In this document: in pieces, positions 36,924 to 48,961 of the stretch | How positions within the stretch are numbered: position 1 is the first letter of the stretch | Layout: every line of letters starts with the position of its first letter | Origin: Pogonophryne albipinna | Taxonomy: Eukaryota > Chordata > Actinopteri > Perciformes > Artedidraconidae | NCBI GenBank assembly: GCA_028583405.1 | Contig: CM053256.1 | Coordinates: forward strand, 27,613,713 to 27,677,712 | Length of the DNA: 64,000 bases | Direction of reading: 5' to 3' | The notes under the pieces: model-generated | Seen by the model: only the letters and a program-made list of their open reading frames with translations | Databases searched by the model: none | Told to the model about the DNA's origin: nothing | Program-made: the position numbers and the translations under genes

Positions 36924-37692
36924 ACAAGGTCGGTGGAACAACCTGGGGAGCCTGCGCTAAGAAGCTGCGAATATCGACCCAAGCCCTGGTCTTCTCTGCA
37001 GCGGAATACTGCGCCCCAGCCCGGAGCAGAAGCCCTCACGCAAGTGAGGTTGACGTGGTCATCAACAACGCCCTCAGGATTATAACTGGATGCTTGAAGC
37101 CTACCCCTGTGTCCCTCTTGCCAGTCCTCGCTTGAATAGCTCCGGCCGGCCTCCGACGGGAGGCTGCCACCCTCGCCCTGGCCAGGAAAGCCCAAAAGCA
37201 TGACTGGCACATCCTGCATAACACGACAACGAGAGCAGCGCCCCTAAGTAGGCTCAAGTCCCCCTCCCCTTCAACAAGGCAGCACAAGAGATTCTCAATT
37301 CCATCTCTGAGGACCTCTCCAGAGATGCATGGTTGGCGGCTGCTTGGAAGCAGGAGTGGGAGCTAGCCGGGCCCTCCCGCATCCATCGCTACATCTGGGA
37401 CCCAGGAGATGGCGCCATAGGAGGAGACGACCTACCACGCCGGCAATGGACCACACTAAACCGCCTACGAACTGGGGTCGGTCGCTTCAAAACATCAATG
37501 AAGAAGTGGGGCCTGGCAGACAGTTCTGCATGCGAGTGCGGTGACCCTGAACAGACTGCCGAACATATAATAACCACCTGCCCTTTATATAGACCACCCT
37601 CGGAAGCCAGCCTCTTCGACTTAGGACCAGAGATGCGGGCATGGCTACACGACACCAAGTTGGACCTCTGACGTTACACGAAAGAAGAAGAA
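36924..37692 (+). mobile_element. LINE 3' end, I/Nimb-like, decayed
   Basis: Encodes the region after RT: LRISTQALVFSAAEYCAP near 36965, INNALRIITGCLKPTP near 37060, an in-frame TGA near 37133, then ALARKAQKHDWHIL. From 37333 to 37671 the C-terminus has LNRLRTGVGRF and a CECGDPEQTAEHIITTCPLY knuckle-like motif. The 3' tail is a (GAA)n run. The clade call rests on the RTGVGR and CxCG...EHII...CP signatures. Confidence 0.7.
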
Positions 37693-37989
37693 GACAGACA
37701 GAAATGTAAACCCCCCACTAAACCCTCCTCTGTGGTAGTTTCTGATAAAGTAATGCCGCATTTCCACTGCAGGGCCTCGCACGGCTTAGTACGGTATAGT
37801 TAGGCCTTGGTAGGCCAGGCTCACTTTATGTTGCGTTTCCATTACAGTTTAGGAACTGGGGTAGTAACTATAGTAACGCAGTGTAGGCGGAGCCGTGACG
37901 TCATCTTCAATGCGAAACACAAAACCGACATCAGTCGTTAGCTGTTAGCACTCAGCTCACAGCTCCTCATATCTGTTCAGAAACCAGAC

Positions 37990-39592
37990 CAGGGGTCTCC
38001 AACCTTTTTCCACCTGAGAGCTACTTTGAAAAAAGTGAAAGTGGCCAAGAGCTACTTGCATCGCATCGCTTACATTTATTCACATAGCACTCATCAGTTG
38101 AATTAAGCTACTTTTGTACACGTGTGAAATTGCAATACCCAAAGCTTATCAAAAATGTTAACTTCACATCAAGGTCCAAGAAAACGACAATTTCTCACAT
38201 AATATTATGGCCCACATAGTAAGTACATCACTGAAGATTCACATAAATGTCCAAGAGAAAAAGAAAATGTTTTCACTTCTTATTTTGGCCCACATAGTAA
38301 ATACATTGCCTTAATCACCACCGTACAAACATCTTATGGCACATGTATAAAATAAGTGCATTCACTCTTTTTTACAGTTAGTGAGATGACTGGCGCTGCA
38401 TGGAGTCCACCATAGAGGTGTATCCTGGACCCACTTAGGTTCACTCTAATAGAGTCATTTAAATGTTCATCAGTTGGTCTTGTTCTGTATTTAGATTTCA
38501 TTCATGTCAGAAAAAGCTGCTTCACAAAGGTCTGTAGAACAGAGCCAAATAAAGCAGACATGTTCAGTGCTGCTTGGTGAATGTTCTTATAGTTTTCTGA
38601 GTCTACAAGTCTCCAGAAATGTTGTGAGTTTTGCCGAGGCTTGAGCTGAACATGACTTTGGAGATGTATAACCTCCATTTCCATCTCCACAGGATTGACA
38701 CTGAACAATGCAGCCATCTTTTTCTTCTTCTTCGTCTTGACATTTAATTATAAACCATAATAAATCAATTATATAGGTCGAGCCTCCCTATATCTGTGTG
38801 TGAAATTGTTCCATCCTCAAAAACAAAAAACTAATGCTTCTAGTCTAGCTGCAGCTTCTAGCAACGGTCTTGTGTTAAAAAAAGGACACTGAATGTGGCA
38901 TCACACACATGACTTGAGTCTGAACACAGCAGACAACAGGAGTATTTACAACAGCATTATAAAAAGAAAAATAGTGCATGTGGGTGCACACTTACATTCT
39001 CTGTCTTACTGTTACATAAATCCCATGAATGTTTGAGATTAAGTTAGCTTCATCATATCTCAATCAGTGATTAAGTGAATAATAACGTTCCTATCAGGTT
39101 ACTATCAGCCTGTCACTCTTATTAGTAGTTCTTTTTCAGGAGGGGGCGGGGTTTGGAGGAACAGAGGAGACGGTGATCGTAGAGAGACTAACTTATGGCA
39201 ACACAAAAGAAAACATGGGAGCGGTGGAGATGAGGAGGTGTCGGCGTTCTGGCGATTTACTCGGAAGGCTTCAGTAGAAGCTGGTGGGAGTCCCAGCAGC
39301 TTCTACTGAAGCCAGTCCCTAACTCCGGGGACTTCCGGCCGGGGACTTTGGGCGGCAGTATACGCCGTGAAGTGGTTTGCGGCCTGCCAGTAAACCCAAA
39401 GCAGAAGAAGAAGAAGTGACGTCAGCGGCTTCATTTGCCTAATCCTTCCCCAGGAACTTATTCCGGTGTGAACGCGATTTGTACCACGTAGTTCATGAGA
39501 ACTCTTTAAGTTCTGCGGTGTGAATGCGCCTATTCATACTCTACAATCCAAGACTTGATTAAATCCACCAAAAACCTGACATGACGATTTAT
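37990..39592 (+). repeat. CAGGGGTCTCCAACC-type hAT repeat, partial
   Basis: CAGGGGTCTCCAACCTTTTT with AGAGCTACTTTG following is a well-known fish hAT terminus. An inverted, shorter copy occurs at 46140-46877; the two match at 37990-38320, near 39040-39170 and near 39533-39592. The second terminus is not clear. Confidence 0.55.
39267..39313. other. Perfect 17-bp hairpin
   Basis: GGCTTCAGTAGAAGCTG pairs with CAGCTTCTACTGAAGCC across a 13-base loop. It lies in a block (39240-39530) that interrupts the hAT-type repeat. Confidence 0.8.
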
Positions 39593-39635
39593 TTATGTCT
39601 GTATAGGCCGTTGTTGTGAGTGTGGACGGTCGGAG

Positions 39636-39757
39636 CTTGTCAAAGCATTAATTCATGGTTTTTACTAACCGGTATCAGTATGTTGTTACTTCGGCATCAT
39701 TTTGAAACGTGTATTACAATGAAATCACGGTAAAATGTGTTCATTTTGTTGTAGTTG
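39636..39757 (+). repeat. Second copy of the 120-bp repeat at 21328
   Basis: Matches 21328-21447 in the same orientation with a few substitutions. Confidence 0.7.
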
Positions 39758-39967
39758 TAGCCCCCTTGCCAGCGATTCTCTCACTAGTTTAGCATACTCA
39801 GCCCGGTTGTTGCCCCGGAAAGAATCTGGATTTTGGAGAGCCAGAAAAACTGTGAAACAGTACCCGTTAGCCGGAACTACCCCTAGTGGAAACGCAACTA
39901 AAAACGAGCCGGGTTTGGCACGGCACGCTTAAACCGTGCTACGCGCTGCAGTGGAAATGCGCCATAA

Positions 39968-40625
39968 GTGTCTCTAGGAGGTTCTTTAGCCATGATGACT
40001 TACACCCAGACTCATAAGCTGAAAACAATACTGTCACAGCTGGAAAAAAAGTTTACAGTCGCTGTCTTGGGGTAGCAGAAATAGTGGATCGTGGTACAAC
40101 TGAACTAATGTTAACTGTGGAAACTACCTGGCAAAAGTGCCCCGTTGACAAAGGAAGCAAATAAGGCAAACAGGGTGAGTGATACATTCTTATAGTTCTA
40201 CTCAACTAGTTCAGTTAGTAACACAACCTGCCTAACGTGACTTACTAACAGGGGTTTTACTCTGCCTTTACCATAGCACTGGCAGTGTTTCTGGTTCTTT
40301 GGGAGTTATTTTTATTGTTTCGTGCTTTGGATAGTACTGCTAGCCAAGTAGCTAGCGGTAGCCATGTTGCTAATGATATGAACAAATAGATTTAACATAA
40401 AGTAGTTCAACTCTGTCCATTCGTCTAAAAATCAACAGACTATTATAATGTTATCAACATTGTTGTTCCACACTTTTTTTGGAAACAGATGCAGCTTGTT
40501 CTACCATATTAGATTCATTTCCTGGGCATTTGACAGATGTAAGTTATATTTTTACCCTGCTTTTAGCTCTGCTGTAGTCTCCAACAACTCCTGAGCAGAA
40601 TTTATCAGCGTCTAGCTGCTAGATG
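39968..40625. other. No gene seen
   Basis: Unique-looking spacer up to the hAT target site. Confidence 0.55.
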
Positions 40626-41285
40626 TTCTAGATCAGTGGTTCTCAACTGGTGGGTCGCAGACCCGTTTCGAGTGGGTCGCAGATGTGTGTGAAGAAAAGA
40701 ATAGAGAACCGCAGTGACGCGTCGTAAAACCCGGAAGTAAACTTCTTCCGGTTCCTTCATGAAAAATCAATGCAAATTCTCCATAGGAGAAATAGCTCGA
40801 AATAAGGTCTGTGGTTGACACACATTTAATAGAGGGAACACGTTTTGTTCAGCCGGATAATCTCCACATGTCTACCCTACTTTTATCATTTAAATCTAGT
40901 CGCCAAAAGCGAAATGCTAACGTTATGCTATAAACGAACTACAAGCCAGTACAGCAGCAGGGTCGCACGACTTCAACGTCACGCCAACTTAAGATGGTTT
41001 CAACTGACTTGCACTGAAACTGCACTTTGAACACTTTAAATATATTAACATTTTAAACTGTATACCCCGGTTATCTATGCCCTTTTTGTTTTGTTTAATG
41101 TATATCACGTTTATCTAGGCCCTTTTTGTTTTGTTTTATGTATACATGTCAGACTGTGGGAAACGATATTTCTGGATGTATAACACATGTAGAATTTTTG
41201 ACAATAAAGCTGACTTTGACTTTCGCGTGCTTGCCTATTTTAACAAAGCTTTTCATTTTAGCCACACTGAATTTAACTAGAAGTC

Positions 41286-41454
41286 ATGGCTGTGTCAATT
41301 ACCAGTCTGATATCGTTTTACAAAGATGACAAGAAGAGTGTAGATAGAGGAGAGAACCACTACAAGTCAGGACACGTAAAACAGTGCAGCCTAGATGAAG
41401 GTGTGCTTACCGGTGTTGTCAGGGCTAGCATGAGGGACAAGGTTTATAGTGTCG
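41286..41454 (+). CDS. ISL2EU-B nuclease gene, exon 1
   Basis: ATG at 41286, frame containing RGENHYKSGHVKQC, and donor GTCG|GTGAGT at 41454/41455. It matches exon 1 of element A (GENHYKSGHV, minus strand 52769-52604), including the phase-1 donor. Intron sequence holds an L2 insertion. Confidence 0.75.
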
Positions 41455-41566
41455 GTGAGTAGTAATAGCAAGAGTACCGTTAACCTAGAGTTAATTTATT
41501 CACATTAATTCCCATCAACAAATCCATTTTATGTGTCACATGAAATCTTTATTAGGCAAGGCAAGT

Positions 41567-42650
41567 TTATTTATATAGCACTTTTCAACACAAGGCAATT
41601 CAAAGTGCTTTACAAAAAATGAAAGACATTAAGAAAATGGCATTTAAAATCAGTCATTAAAAAGAAAAGCTAATAAAATAAACATTAAAAGAAAAAATAC
41701 ATGGATAAAAGTTACAGTGCAGTCTAAGATGTGAATAGTTCAATTAAAAGCAGCGACAAAAAGAAAAGTCTTCAGCCTGGATTTAAAAGTAGTCAGAGTT
41801 GCAGCGGACCTGCAGGTTTCTGGGAGTTTGTTCCAGATATTTGGAGCATAATAACTGAACGCTGCTTTACCATGTTTAGTTCTGACTCTGGGGACAGAAA
41901 GCTGACCAGTCCCTGAAGACCTGAGAGATCTGGATGGTTCATAATTTAGCAGGAGGTCAGAAATGTATTTTGGGCCTAAACCATTCAGTGCTTTATAAAC
42001 CAGCAGCAGTATTTTGAAATCTATTCTTTGACACACAGGAAGCCAGTGTAAAGACTTCAGAACAGGAGTGATGTGATCCACTTTCTTAGTGTTAGTGAGG
42101 ACTCGAGCAGCGGCGTTCTGAATCAGCTGCAGCTTTCTAATAGATTTTTTAGTGAGACCTGTAAAGACACCATTGCAGTAGTCCAGTCTACTGAAGATAA
42201 AAGCATGGACAAGTTTTTCCAAATCCTGCTGTGACATTAGTCTTTTAATCCTAGATATATTCTTTAGGTGATAGTAGGCTGATTTAGTAACTGTTTTAAT
42301 GTGACTGTTGAAACTCAGGTCAGAGTCCATGACTACACCTAGATTTCTGGCTTTATCTGTTGTTTTGAACATTGCAGACTGAAGCTCAGCGCTAACTTTT
42401 AAACGTTCTGCCTTGGCTCCAAAAACCATTACCTCAGTTTTATCTTTGTTTAATTGGAGAAAGTTCTGACACATCCAGTCATTGATTTGTTCAATGCACT
42501 TACTCAGTGTTTGAATTGGAGCATAGTCTCCTGGTGAAATTGTTATGTAAATGTGTGTGTCATCTGCATAGCTAGGTAACTTATTTTGTTGTTCTTCATT
42601 ATCTGAGCCAGTGGTAGCATGTAGACGTTAAAGAGAAGAGGCCCCAAGAT
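41567..42650 (-). mobile_element. L2-type LINE, 5'-truncated
   Basis: Minus strand. RT motif 5 (SYADDTHIYI) is at about 42570-42540, shifted in frame relative to the preceding GPLLFNVYMLPLAQ. A 244-codon frame follows (42474-41740) with LNKDKTEVMVFG, SRLDYCNGVF, LQLIQNAAARVL and TFKSRLKTFLF, all typical of the L2 RT C-terminus. The 3' UTR ends AAATAAACTTGCCTTGCC near 41567. It sits in the intron of the element B nuclease gene. Confidence 0.9.
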
Positions 42651-42784
42651 TACAAATATTACACACCAGAAAACACAGAAATATCCATGAAATAAACATA
42701 CAGTATAAACAATTAAAAGGATAATTGGGAAGGCATTACAAATGTAAATATATTTTAAATAATAAAACAATCCCACCACCACAG

Positions 42785-43690
42785 GTATCTACAGAAGAAG
42801 AGGGAATTCTCTCCACAAAATGTGAATGCCCACGTGGAGAATGGAAATGCAGTCATGCGGCTGCATTAGCCATCTTTGCCATCCACAATTTCAGCTGCAC
42901 TGACACCCCCTGTCAGTGGAAGAAGCCAAAGGCAGCTAAACGTACGCATTCAGTGGAGGAGCTATTTCCTCCAACCAATAACTCATTCAACCCGCTGACA
43001 AGAGAGCCCACCTCCGAAGATCGTGACTGGCTGAGGGACAGACTCGGGGGCAGGTTCTCAGGAATTTCTTGGCTTCTCTCCCCCGAGCCAGAAGAGGAAC
43101 ACTACAGCTTGGAAACGCTTACTGTTCCTGAAATTCTCAAATCTGTTGGGCATCAGGGACCTGAGGCAATTGTGGCAAGCATGGCATTGTCTGAAGAGCA
43201 ACAGAGGGCAATTCAGGTGGCTAACACTGGTCAACAAACCAACCCAAACTGGCATTTGTTCAGGAAAGGAAGGTTGACTGCCAGCAACTTTGGAGCTGTC
43301 CTGAGGTCAAAGCGTGTGACTGCTTCCCTTATTGCCAGGGTGCTAGGGCAACAACAGGCCCTTGATGGTGTTTTGTCTGTACAGTGGGGGACTATGAATG
43401 AATGTGAGGGCGTCAGGGTATTCACAACTGCAACCCAGATGCAGGTCCATGAGTCAGGTTTGTGGCTCTCCCAATCAGGAGTGTTGGGGCCATCTCCAGA
43501 CGGTCTGGTAGGGTCTTCCGCTGTGCTGGAGGTAAAGTGTCCCTACGGAGCCAGGGAAATGACAATTAGTGAAGCATTGCAAATCAAGGGCTTCTGTGTC
43601 AGTAAGGAGGGAGAAACATTCAGCCTGCGTGAGGAACATCCTTACTGGCACCAAGTGCAAGGTCAGCTTCACCTCACTGCAAGAAAGAAG
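42785..43690 (+). CDS. ISL2EU-B nuclease gene, main exon: SWIM zinc finger plus YqaJ nuclease, 3'-truncated
   Basis: An acceptor ACCACCACAG ends at 42784. The exon encodes a SWIM finger (CECPRGEWKCSH, CxC...CxH), ISWLLSPEPEEEHY, then a YqaJ (lambda-exonuclease-like) core: NWHLFRKGRLTASNFGAVLR, WGTMNECEGVRVF, SGVLGPSPDGLV with the catalytic Asp, LEVKCPYGA with the Glu-x-Lys, and HPYWHQVQGQLHL. YqaJ nucleases digest DNA ends; here the enzyme probably helps the transposon. Compared with element A, about 45 C-terminal residues are missing; the frame runs into AAGAAGAAG sequence and stops at 43699. Exon 1 ends in phase 1 while this exon starts in phase 0, so a middle exon is missing from this model. 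Confidence 0.85.
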
Positions 43691-43699
43691 AAGAAATAA

Positions 43700-44370
43700 A
43701 AAAATTGTGAATCGTTTTTAATTTACATTTACTCGCCTTTGCAATGTTGTGGTTGTTAGAGTGTTAGGCTTCCTGTCAGCACGTCTGTTGGGAAGATATC
43801 AAATATTAGTTTCATGGAAGTCACACCGTCACATAGAAGAGCATTAAGACATACAGTACATAGGCTAAAACAAAACATCTAAAGATATAACCTTGCACTT
43901 TGTCTCGTGAACATTTTCACTATTTTGACATTTTTATAGATGAAAATTGAACTAAAGAAATAAATGGTAGATTACTCCATATTGAAAATAGGTGTCAGCT
44001 GCTACACTAATTATAATAGTTATATTTCTTAATTAATTAAGATAAGATATTACTGTATTGATCCCAATTTGGGAAATGTTTGTGTTGCAGCAGCATAACA
44101 AGAAAAACAAAAATATAAGTTATTATATATACAAAAGTATGTGAGGGATGGAATATTAAATTGAATATAAATGTAAAATGTGATTTTACGTCCAAGAGAA
44201 GCTATGGAGCAGAGAGTTCTCTGCCAGCCAGAGGTGATTTGTTATTAGTTCAATATGTCAAACTGATTTCCCTGACTACAATCTTTAGTTACATGGTGAA
44301 ACGTTATGCTGCTTGTACTAATTAGACTTATCATATAAGCCACACAGGTTTTAATAGGATGTATTCATTA
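43700..44370. repeat. Spacer with a retroposon-tail fragment
   Basis: AT-rich. Near 44050-44098 the sequence TACTGTATTGATCCCAATTTGGG...GTTGCAGCAGC resembles the 3' end of fish LINEs. Nothing else recognised. Confidence 0.45.
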
Positions 44371-44482
44371 GGCTTGTTTGAGACGCGTTGCGGCTCGCCT
44401 CGAAAGTAGACGAGAATAGCCGATCGCAGCCGGGGGAGGTCTCAGAAAGCTCGCCTGAAGTCGGACAGCTCGGAGTCGGCTT

Positions 44483-44553
44483 CGTCTTCTTCTTCTTCTT
44501 CTCTCGGTTTTTTGGCGGATTGCAAACAACTTTAAGGTGCATACCGCCACCTC
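44483..44553 (-). mobile_element. Short retroposon with (GAA)n tail
   Basis: A 71-bp insert flanked by a perfect 12-bp duplication CGGAGTCGGCTT (44471-44482 and 44554-44565). On the minus strand it ends in a GAA-rich tail. The segment GGTGCATACCGCCACC is a known fish LINE/SINE 3' end. The long target duplication indicates LINE-mediated insertion. Confidence 0.7.
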
Positions 44554-44655
44554 CGGAGTCGGCTTGACTCGGTTTGCATTTATAAAGAATGCACACGTGT
44601 GTTTAATCGTTAATGTCAGATATGTACTATGTAAATACATTTGTTCCTGCTCAAG

Positions 44656-45010
44656 ATTAGATTCAACTTTATTGTTATTGCACATATTACAGGTACTGAG
44701 ACAACGAAATGCAGTTTAGCTTCTAACCAGGAGTGCAACAAGCAGTAAAGTGAAAAGTAATGTACACAATAGACAGAATAAAATATAGAATGAAGTGAAT
44801 GATGAATAAACAGTGAGGGGTGAATACACTAGATATCAGCCTGTGAGCAGTATGAACAGTGTGTATGAATATGCTAAGATATATAAAGTATGAAAACGGT
44901 AAGCAGCGCAAGTATAGTATAACATATATAGATATTAATTTCATGATGATGAACTTTGTGGAACAATGATGAAAAATGAGAATGGAAGTGGCGACGTAAA
45001 ACTGACACAA
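44656..45010. repeat. LINE/SINE-derived repeat fragment
   Basis: TTCAACTTTATTGTTATTGCAC...GAGACAACGAAATGCAG is a common fish retroposon 3' sequence, here followed by AT-rich material. Confidence 0.5.
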
Positions 45011-45425
45011 AACAACAACAATTGGAGAGCTTCATCAGCAGCACGTGGTAAAAACCACCAATGAGCGCTCAGCTCGAGATACCAGCGATTCGTTTCCCAT
45101 CAAGCATTTCGCTTCCGCAGCCCGTGGAGAGGAACTGCGCCGCCGCGCCTCGCTCTCAAGGCTGCGGGCGTCTTTGTCCCGCGAGATTTCAACGTCTCAT
45201 GTAGGTGAGCCTCCAGAGCAAGTCGGACAAAAATGACTAACCATCATGCAACGCACTAGCAAGACGTTGATCGCAACTGCGCAGGTCTCGCTTGTCTCAA
45301 ACAAGCCTAAGATCTTTACTTATGTTGCGGTCTTTTCAGCAGCGCCATCTCTAAAACGGCGATACAGTCACTACCCATCATTTACATTTCACCGTGACAT
45401 GGATAAAAATTTAACGTCAGCTTAC

Positions 45426-45538
45426 CTCATAGCACAAATCCAGACTCTCCTTTGGAAAACATTGGCCGGGAAACGATAGAACGAGCACGTTTCATAAGAA
45501 GACCTGTGGCTGCAACCCGGAGCAAAGCAACAAACCAT
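45426..45538 (-). CDS. ISL2EU-B transposase, THAP exon only
   Basis: On the minus strand ATG at 45538 starts a 113-bp exon encoding a THAP zinc-finger start (CCFAPGC, then TCSFYRFPANVFQRRVWI) and ending ATGAG|GTAAGC at 45426. The equivalent exon in element A (47412-47524) is also exactly 113 bp and shares CSFYRFP. The rest of the transposase gene is gone, so this is an orphan exon. Confidence 0.75.
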
Positions 45539-46139
45539 TGCGTAGCTAACTAGTAGCACTAGCTTTAGCTAACGTTAGCTAACGAAACGAACTGCCGAGT
45601 AAACTTGGAAAACACTGGTAATTAATTAATTCTATAATTTGTAAAACTACGGTGTTAAAAACGACAATTTCAAAAATACAGATTCTAATGGTCAGATATA
45701 GATATACAGATACTAAAGATAGGCAGGTACTTGCTTTCAAGCAGAACACGGGGGAAAACAAATTTAGCGGGAGTGTTTACGTGTTAGGCGTAATGACGTA
45801 CAACGGCCTCGACAATATCTGTAGTCCTATTCAGCCACTCTGTAACAACCATCGTTTCTCAGACACGTAAACTCTTCAAAAATCACCAGTGGGGTCACTG
45901 CTGATGTATTTAATGTCGTAGAACAAAACGTGATTTATCTCTTAAATTTGTGTCAACCACAGACCTTATTTCGAGCTATTTTCCAAAACCCTATGAAGAA
46001 AATGCATTGCTTTTTGACGAAGGAACCGGAAGTGCTAAAAATGCTAACTTACTCCCGGGTTTTATGACGCGTCACTGCGGTTCTCTATATTGAAAAAAAA
46101 ACATTTTTTCTTTTTTAATTTTTGGGAAAAAAGTCAATT

Positions 46140-46877
46140 TTTAGACTGCGACACCACACATGGAGCGGTCTGCTTTATCCATCAGCAGCACCAGTCCAGA
46201 ACCAACAGCAGAATGGCCCGCTCTGAATCAGTCCGCGTCGCTGCGGCTCAGAGACATACAGGGAGGGATTTGTGTTTTTTGAAAAACACTCGTTATCGTC
46301 ATGTCAGGTTTTTGGTGGATTCAATCAAGTCTTGAATTGCAGAGTATGAATGTCCTCTTGCTATTTTCAGTTGATAAATACGTGTGTAAAGTTTGTGAAG
46401 GCAGGAGGAAAGCTTCCGCAATCACCATCTCCTCTCCGTTCCTCCAAACCCCGCCCCCTCCTGAAAAATAACTACTAATAATAGTGACAGGCTGATAGTG
46501 ACCTGATAGAAACTTTATTATTCACTTAATCACTGATTGAGATGATGAAGCTATTAAGGCGATGTATTTACTATGTGGGCCATAATAAGAAGTGAAAACA
46601 TTGTATTTTTCTCTTGGACATTTATGTGAATTCTCAGTGATGCACTTACTATGTTGTCCATATTAATATGTGAGAAATTGTCGTTTTCTTGGACCTTGAT
46701 GTGAAGTTAAGATTTGTGATAAGCTTTAGGTATTGCAATTTCACACGTGTACAAAAGTAGCTTAATTCAACTGATGAGTGCTATGTGAATAAATGTAAGC
46801 GATGTGATGCAAGTAGCTCTTGGCCACTTTCATTTTTTCAAAGTAGCTCTCAGGTGGAGAAAGGTTGGAGACCCCTG
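46140..46877 (-). repeat. Inverted copy of the CAGGGGTCTCCAACC hAT repeat
   Basis: The minus strand starts CAGGGGTCTCCAACCTTTC at 46877 and matches 37990-38320, 39040-39170 and 39533-39592, with an internal deletion. The other terminus and the target duplication were not identified. Confidence 0.55.
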
Positions 46878-47411
46878 GACGAGAAGTACCGGAAACCATA
46901 AACGGTTTTGAAAACTTCTGTCACGTAGTGATCATCTTCTTAATAAAACATCTTTGCTGATGTTTTTTAGAGTCTTCTGGCCAATCAGAATCAAGATTGT
47001 TGCCGGAAGTCCCCACGGAGAATAGAGAGGCGAAGTCCCTCCCCTTCCGGGTGGGATCTTATTTCACAAAAAGTTTGTATTGAAGTCAATGGAGAGAGAA
47101 AGATTATCTTTTGATCCCATTTGAATTGTGCCACGAATTACACATGATGTATGTCAATCTTAAACAATCATTTCCATGTCAAAAAATCACAGTTTGTCGT
47201 AAAACTGTTGAAATATAAGACTATGAAAAATACACAACTAGAAAGACTACAAATCCCAGATCCCATTCTGGGTCGCGTAAGTGATGTCATAGGCGATAAT
47301 GCTCCAAGTGGTTGCGACTCGCAATTAAAGCAAAGAAGAAGAAGTTGTCATAACTGATTTATTCCCTCCAATAAATATAAGAGATTGCTAAAATAAATTA
47401 ACTTTTACAAG

Positions 47412-47524
47412 ATGCCTGTGTGCTTTGTACCAGGTTGTAATCACAACAGTAATCATACCTCTTGCTCGTTCTATCGCTTCCCGTCTGATGAAAGGACCAG
47501 GAGTCGCTGGATCAAACATATCAG
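47412..47524 (+). CDS. ISL2EU-A transposase, exon 1 (THAP domain start)
   Basis: ATG at 47412; encodes VCFVPGCNHN and TSCSFYRFPSDERTRSRWI, the start of a C2CH THAP DNA-binding domain, and ends ATCAG|GTAATA in phase 2. Splicing to 48962 restores an Arg codon and continues the THAP domain with KCRICSCHF, a good check on both splice sites. Confidence 0.82.
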
Positions 47525-48518
47525 GTAATAGGGTAATATACATGTTGTGCATGGAATATAGTCAAGTTAGCTACCTAGCTAGTAGCGAGCACGTTAGTTA
47601 GCATTACATTACATTACTTAGCCTTGTCATTTTTATTAGCCTTAACATGAAGTAAACCAAAATGTTAAACAGTAAGAGTAGTCATGATGGTAAGTATTTC
47701 GTGAAACATTTGAAGAGTAGCCTACTGCCCCCTCCACCGGGTGCTAAGAGGACGGGAGCCGATGCTAATGTAGGCTAACGACACATTAGCATCGGCGATC
47801 TTTTCTACTTAATGCTATCTGCATAAATGGTTAACATTGAACATTAAAAAGATCAGGCAGTTCAGGGAGAGTCGAAGGAAGGCAGGCAGGCAGCTTTGCA
47901 TGACATTCTTCTGGACGTGTTTCATTGTGATGATAGGGTGAGTCAATCTGTTTGTTGGCAAGACTGTAGTTGAGTGATTACTGAGAGAAAATTATTCAAA
48001 GAGATAATTATTCAAAGTGTTTCAAGTGTTGTTACTTTAAAGTGTTGTTACTGACCTTTTTCTCTTTTATTTTCTTTACCTCGCCTGTAACTCTGCTGAG
48101 ACCTTGAGGAAAATGCACACTGGACTGACCTGCTCTGGCAACCTGATTTCCACTGTACGTATTTGGTTATGGTATATTATTTATATACATCAAAGGCACA
48201 ATGCACCCCCCAGAGCTGCACCCCACATAGACACACATGTATTGAGTGTGATATTTTGCATAGGTCATGTGAAATCAACTTTACACACTTGAAAACTGTA
48301 GGAGCGGCAACTTGTTTTGAAAATTGAATTTTTAATATCCGATAATAAAGTTGATCTGTTTTCTTTATTCTTCTCTCTTCCCAGCTCCATCCATCACCAT
48401 TCTCTGTTCCTGCAGGTCCTGCTTGCTAATCAATGCTCATATGTTTTTACACAATTACAAATAAAGTCAATGTATTGTATGACATGAGTCAATAATAAAT
48501 TCATTCTGCCTTCATTCA

Positions 48519-48632
48519 TTCTGCCTTCAACTGCACAATGATTGTGGACTGCACTGACATCCATGTAGCTGCCCCCCAGTAAGATGAACCAAGCAAAGTT
48601 GACATACTCAACATACAGCTGTGCTCTTAAGT
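48519..48632 (+). pseudogene. Degenerate duplicate of a transposase segment inside element A's intron
   Basis: Closely matches 49974-50070 of the intact exon (FNC.MIVDCTDIHVAAP region with the first catalytic Asp), but has an in-frame TAA near 48581 and other changes. It is an extra fragment of the DDE exon in the first intron. Confidence 0.75.
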
Positions 48633-48961
48633 TTACAGGAAGAATTTGTGAAATATTGGTAATTATTTGGAAAAAATGACTGATGATGCGGAAAACTTGT
48701 TTTATTTAGGAACAGTGGTCAGGTGAAGCCATTTATCACTACATATATATGTCACACATTAAGAGCTCTGTCTTACTTCCTCGCTCTTGGTCCTCTTCTA
48801 CCTGGAAATAAAGACAACCAAAACACACACAAGCTGAATGTTTAAAGTGCTTCACAAGATAAATAGAAGAGTGCAGCAGACTGTTTAAACTATGGGTAGG
48901 GGGACTATGTGGCAGGTTTAAATGATTATTAGTAATTAATTATATCATTTTCTCATTGTAG

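Larger units (their letters stand above)
37754..39964. mobile_element. TAA-flanked DNA transposon (Harbinger-like), composite
   Basis: Ends TGCCGCATTTCCACTGCAG and CTGCAGTGGAAATGCGCCA, flanked by TAA at 37751-37753 and 39965-39967. No transposase seen. It houses a hAT-type repeat (37990-39592), a hairpin, and the 120-bp segment shared with 21328-21447. Confidence 0.75.
44371..45307. mobile_element. MITE with GGCTTGTTTGAGAC ends
   Basis: GGCTTGTTTGAGACGCG at 44371 and GTCTCAAACAAGCC ending 45307 are inverted; TTA precedes and TAA follows. It lies where the transposase exon of element B should be and contains two further insertions. Confidence 0.65.
40703..46086. mobile_element. ISL2EU-like transposon B, partially gutted
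   Basis: Ends AGAGAACCGCAGTGACGCG and CGTCACTGCGGTTCTCT, flanked by AT at 40701-40702 and 46087-46088. The inverted arms extend about 130 bp (40703-40830 and 45945-46086). It keeps the nuclease gene (plus strand) and the THAP exon (minus strand) of the transposase; the main transposase exon is replaced by other repeats. The gene order mirrors element A. Confidence 0.85.

Noticed and set aside
36566..37219. 217-codon minus-strand frame
   Set aside because: Crosses a MITE end, the ACAG microsatellite and an antisense LINE; no coherent domain.
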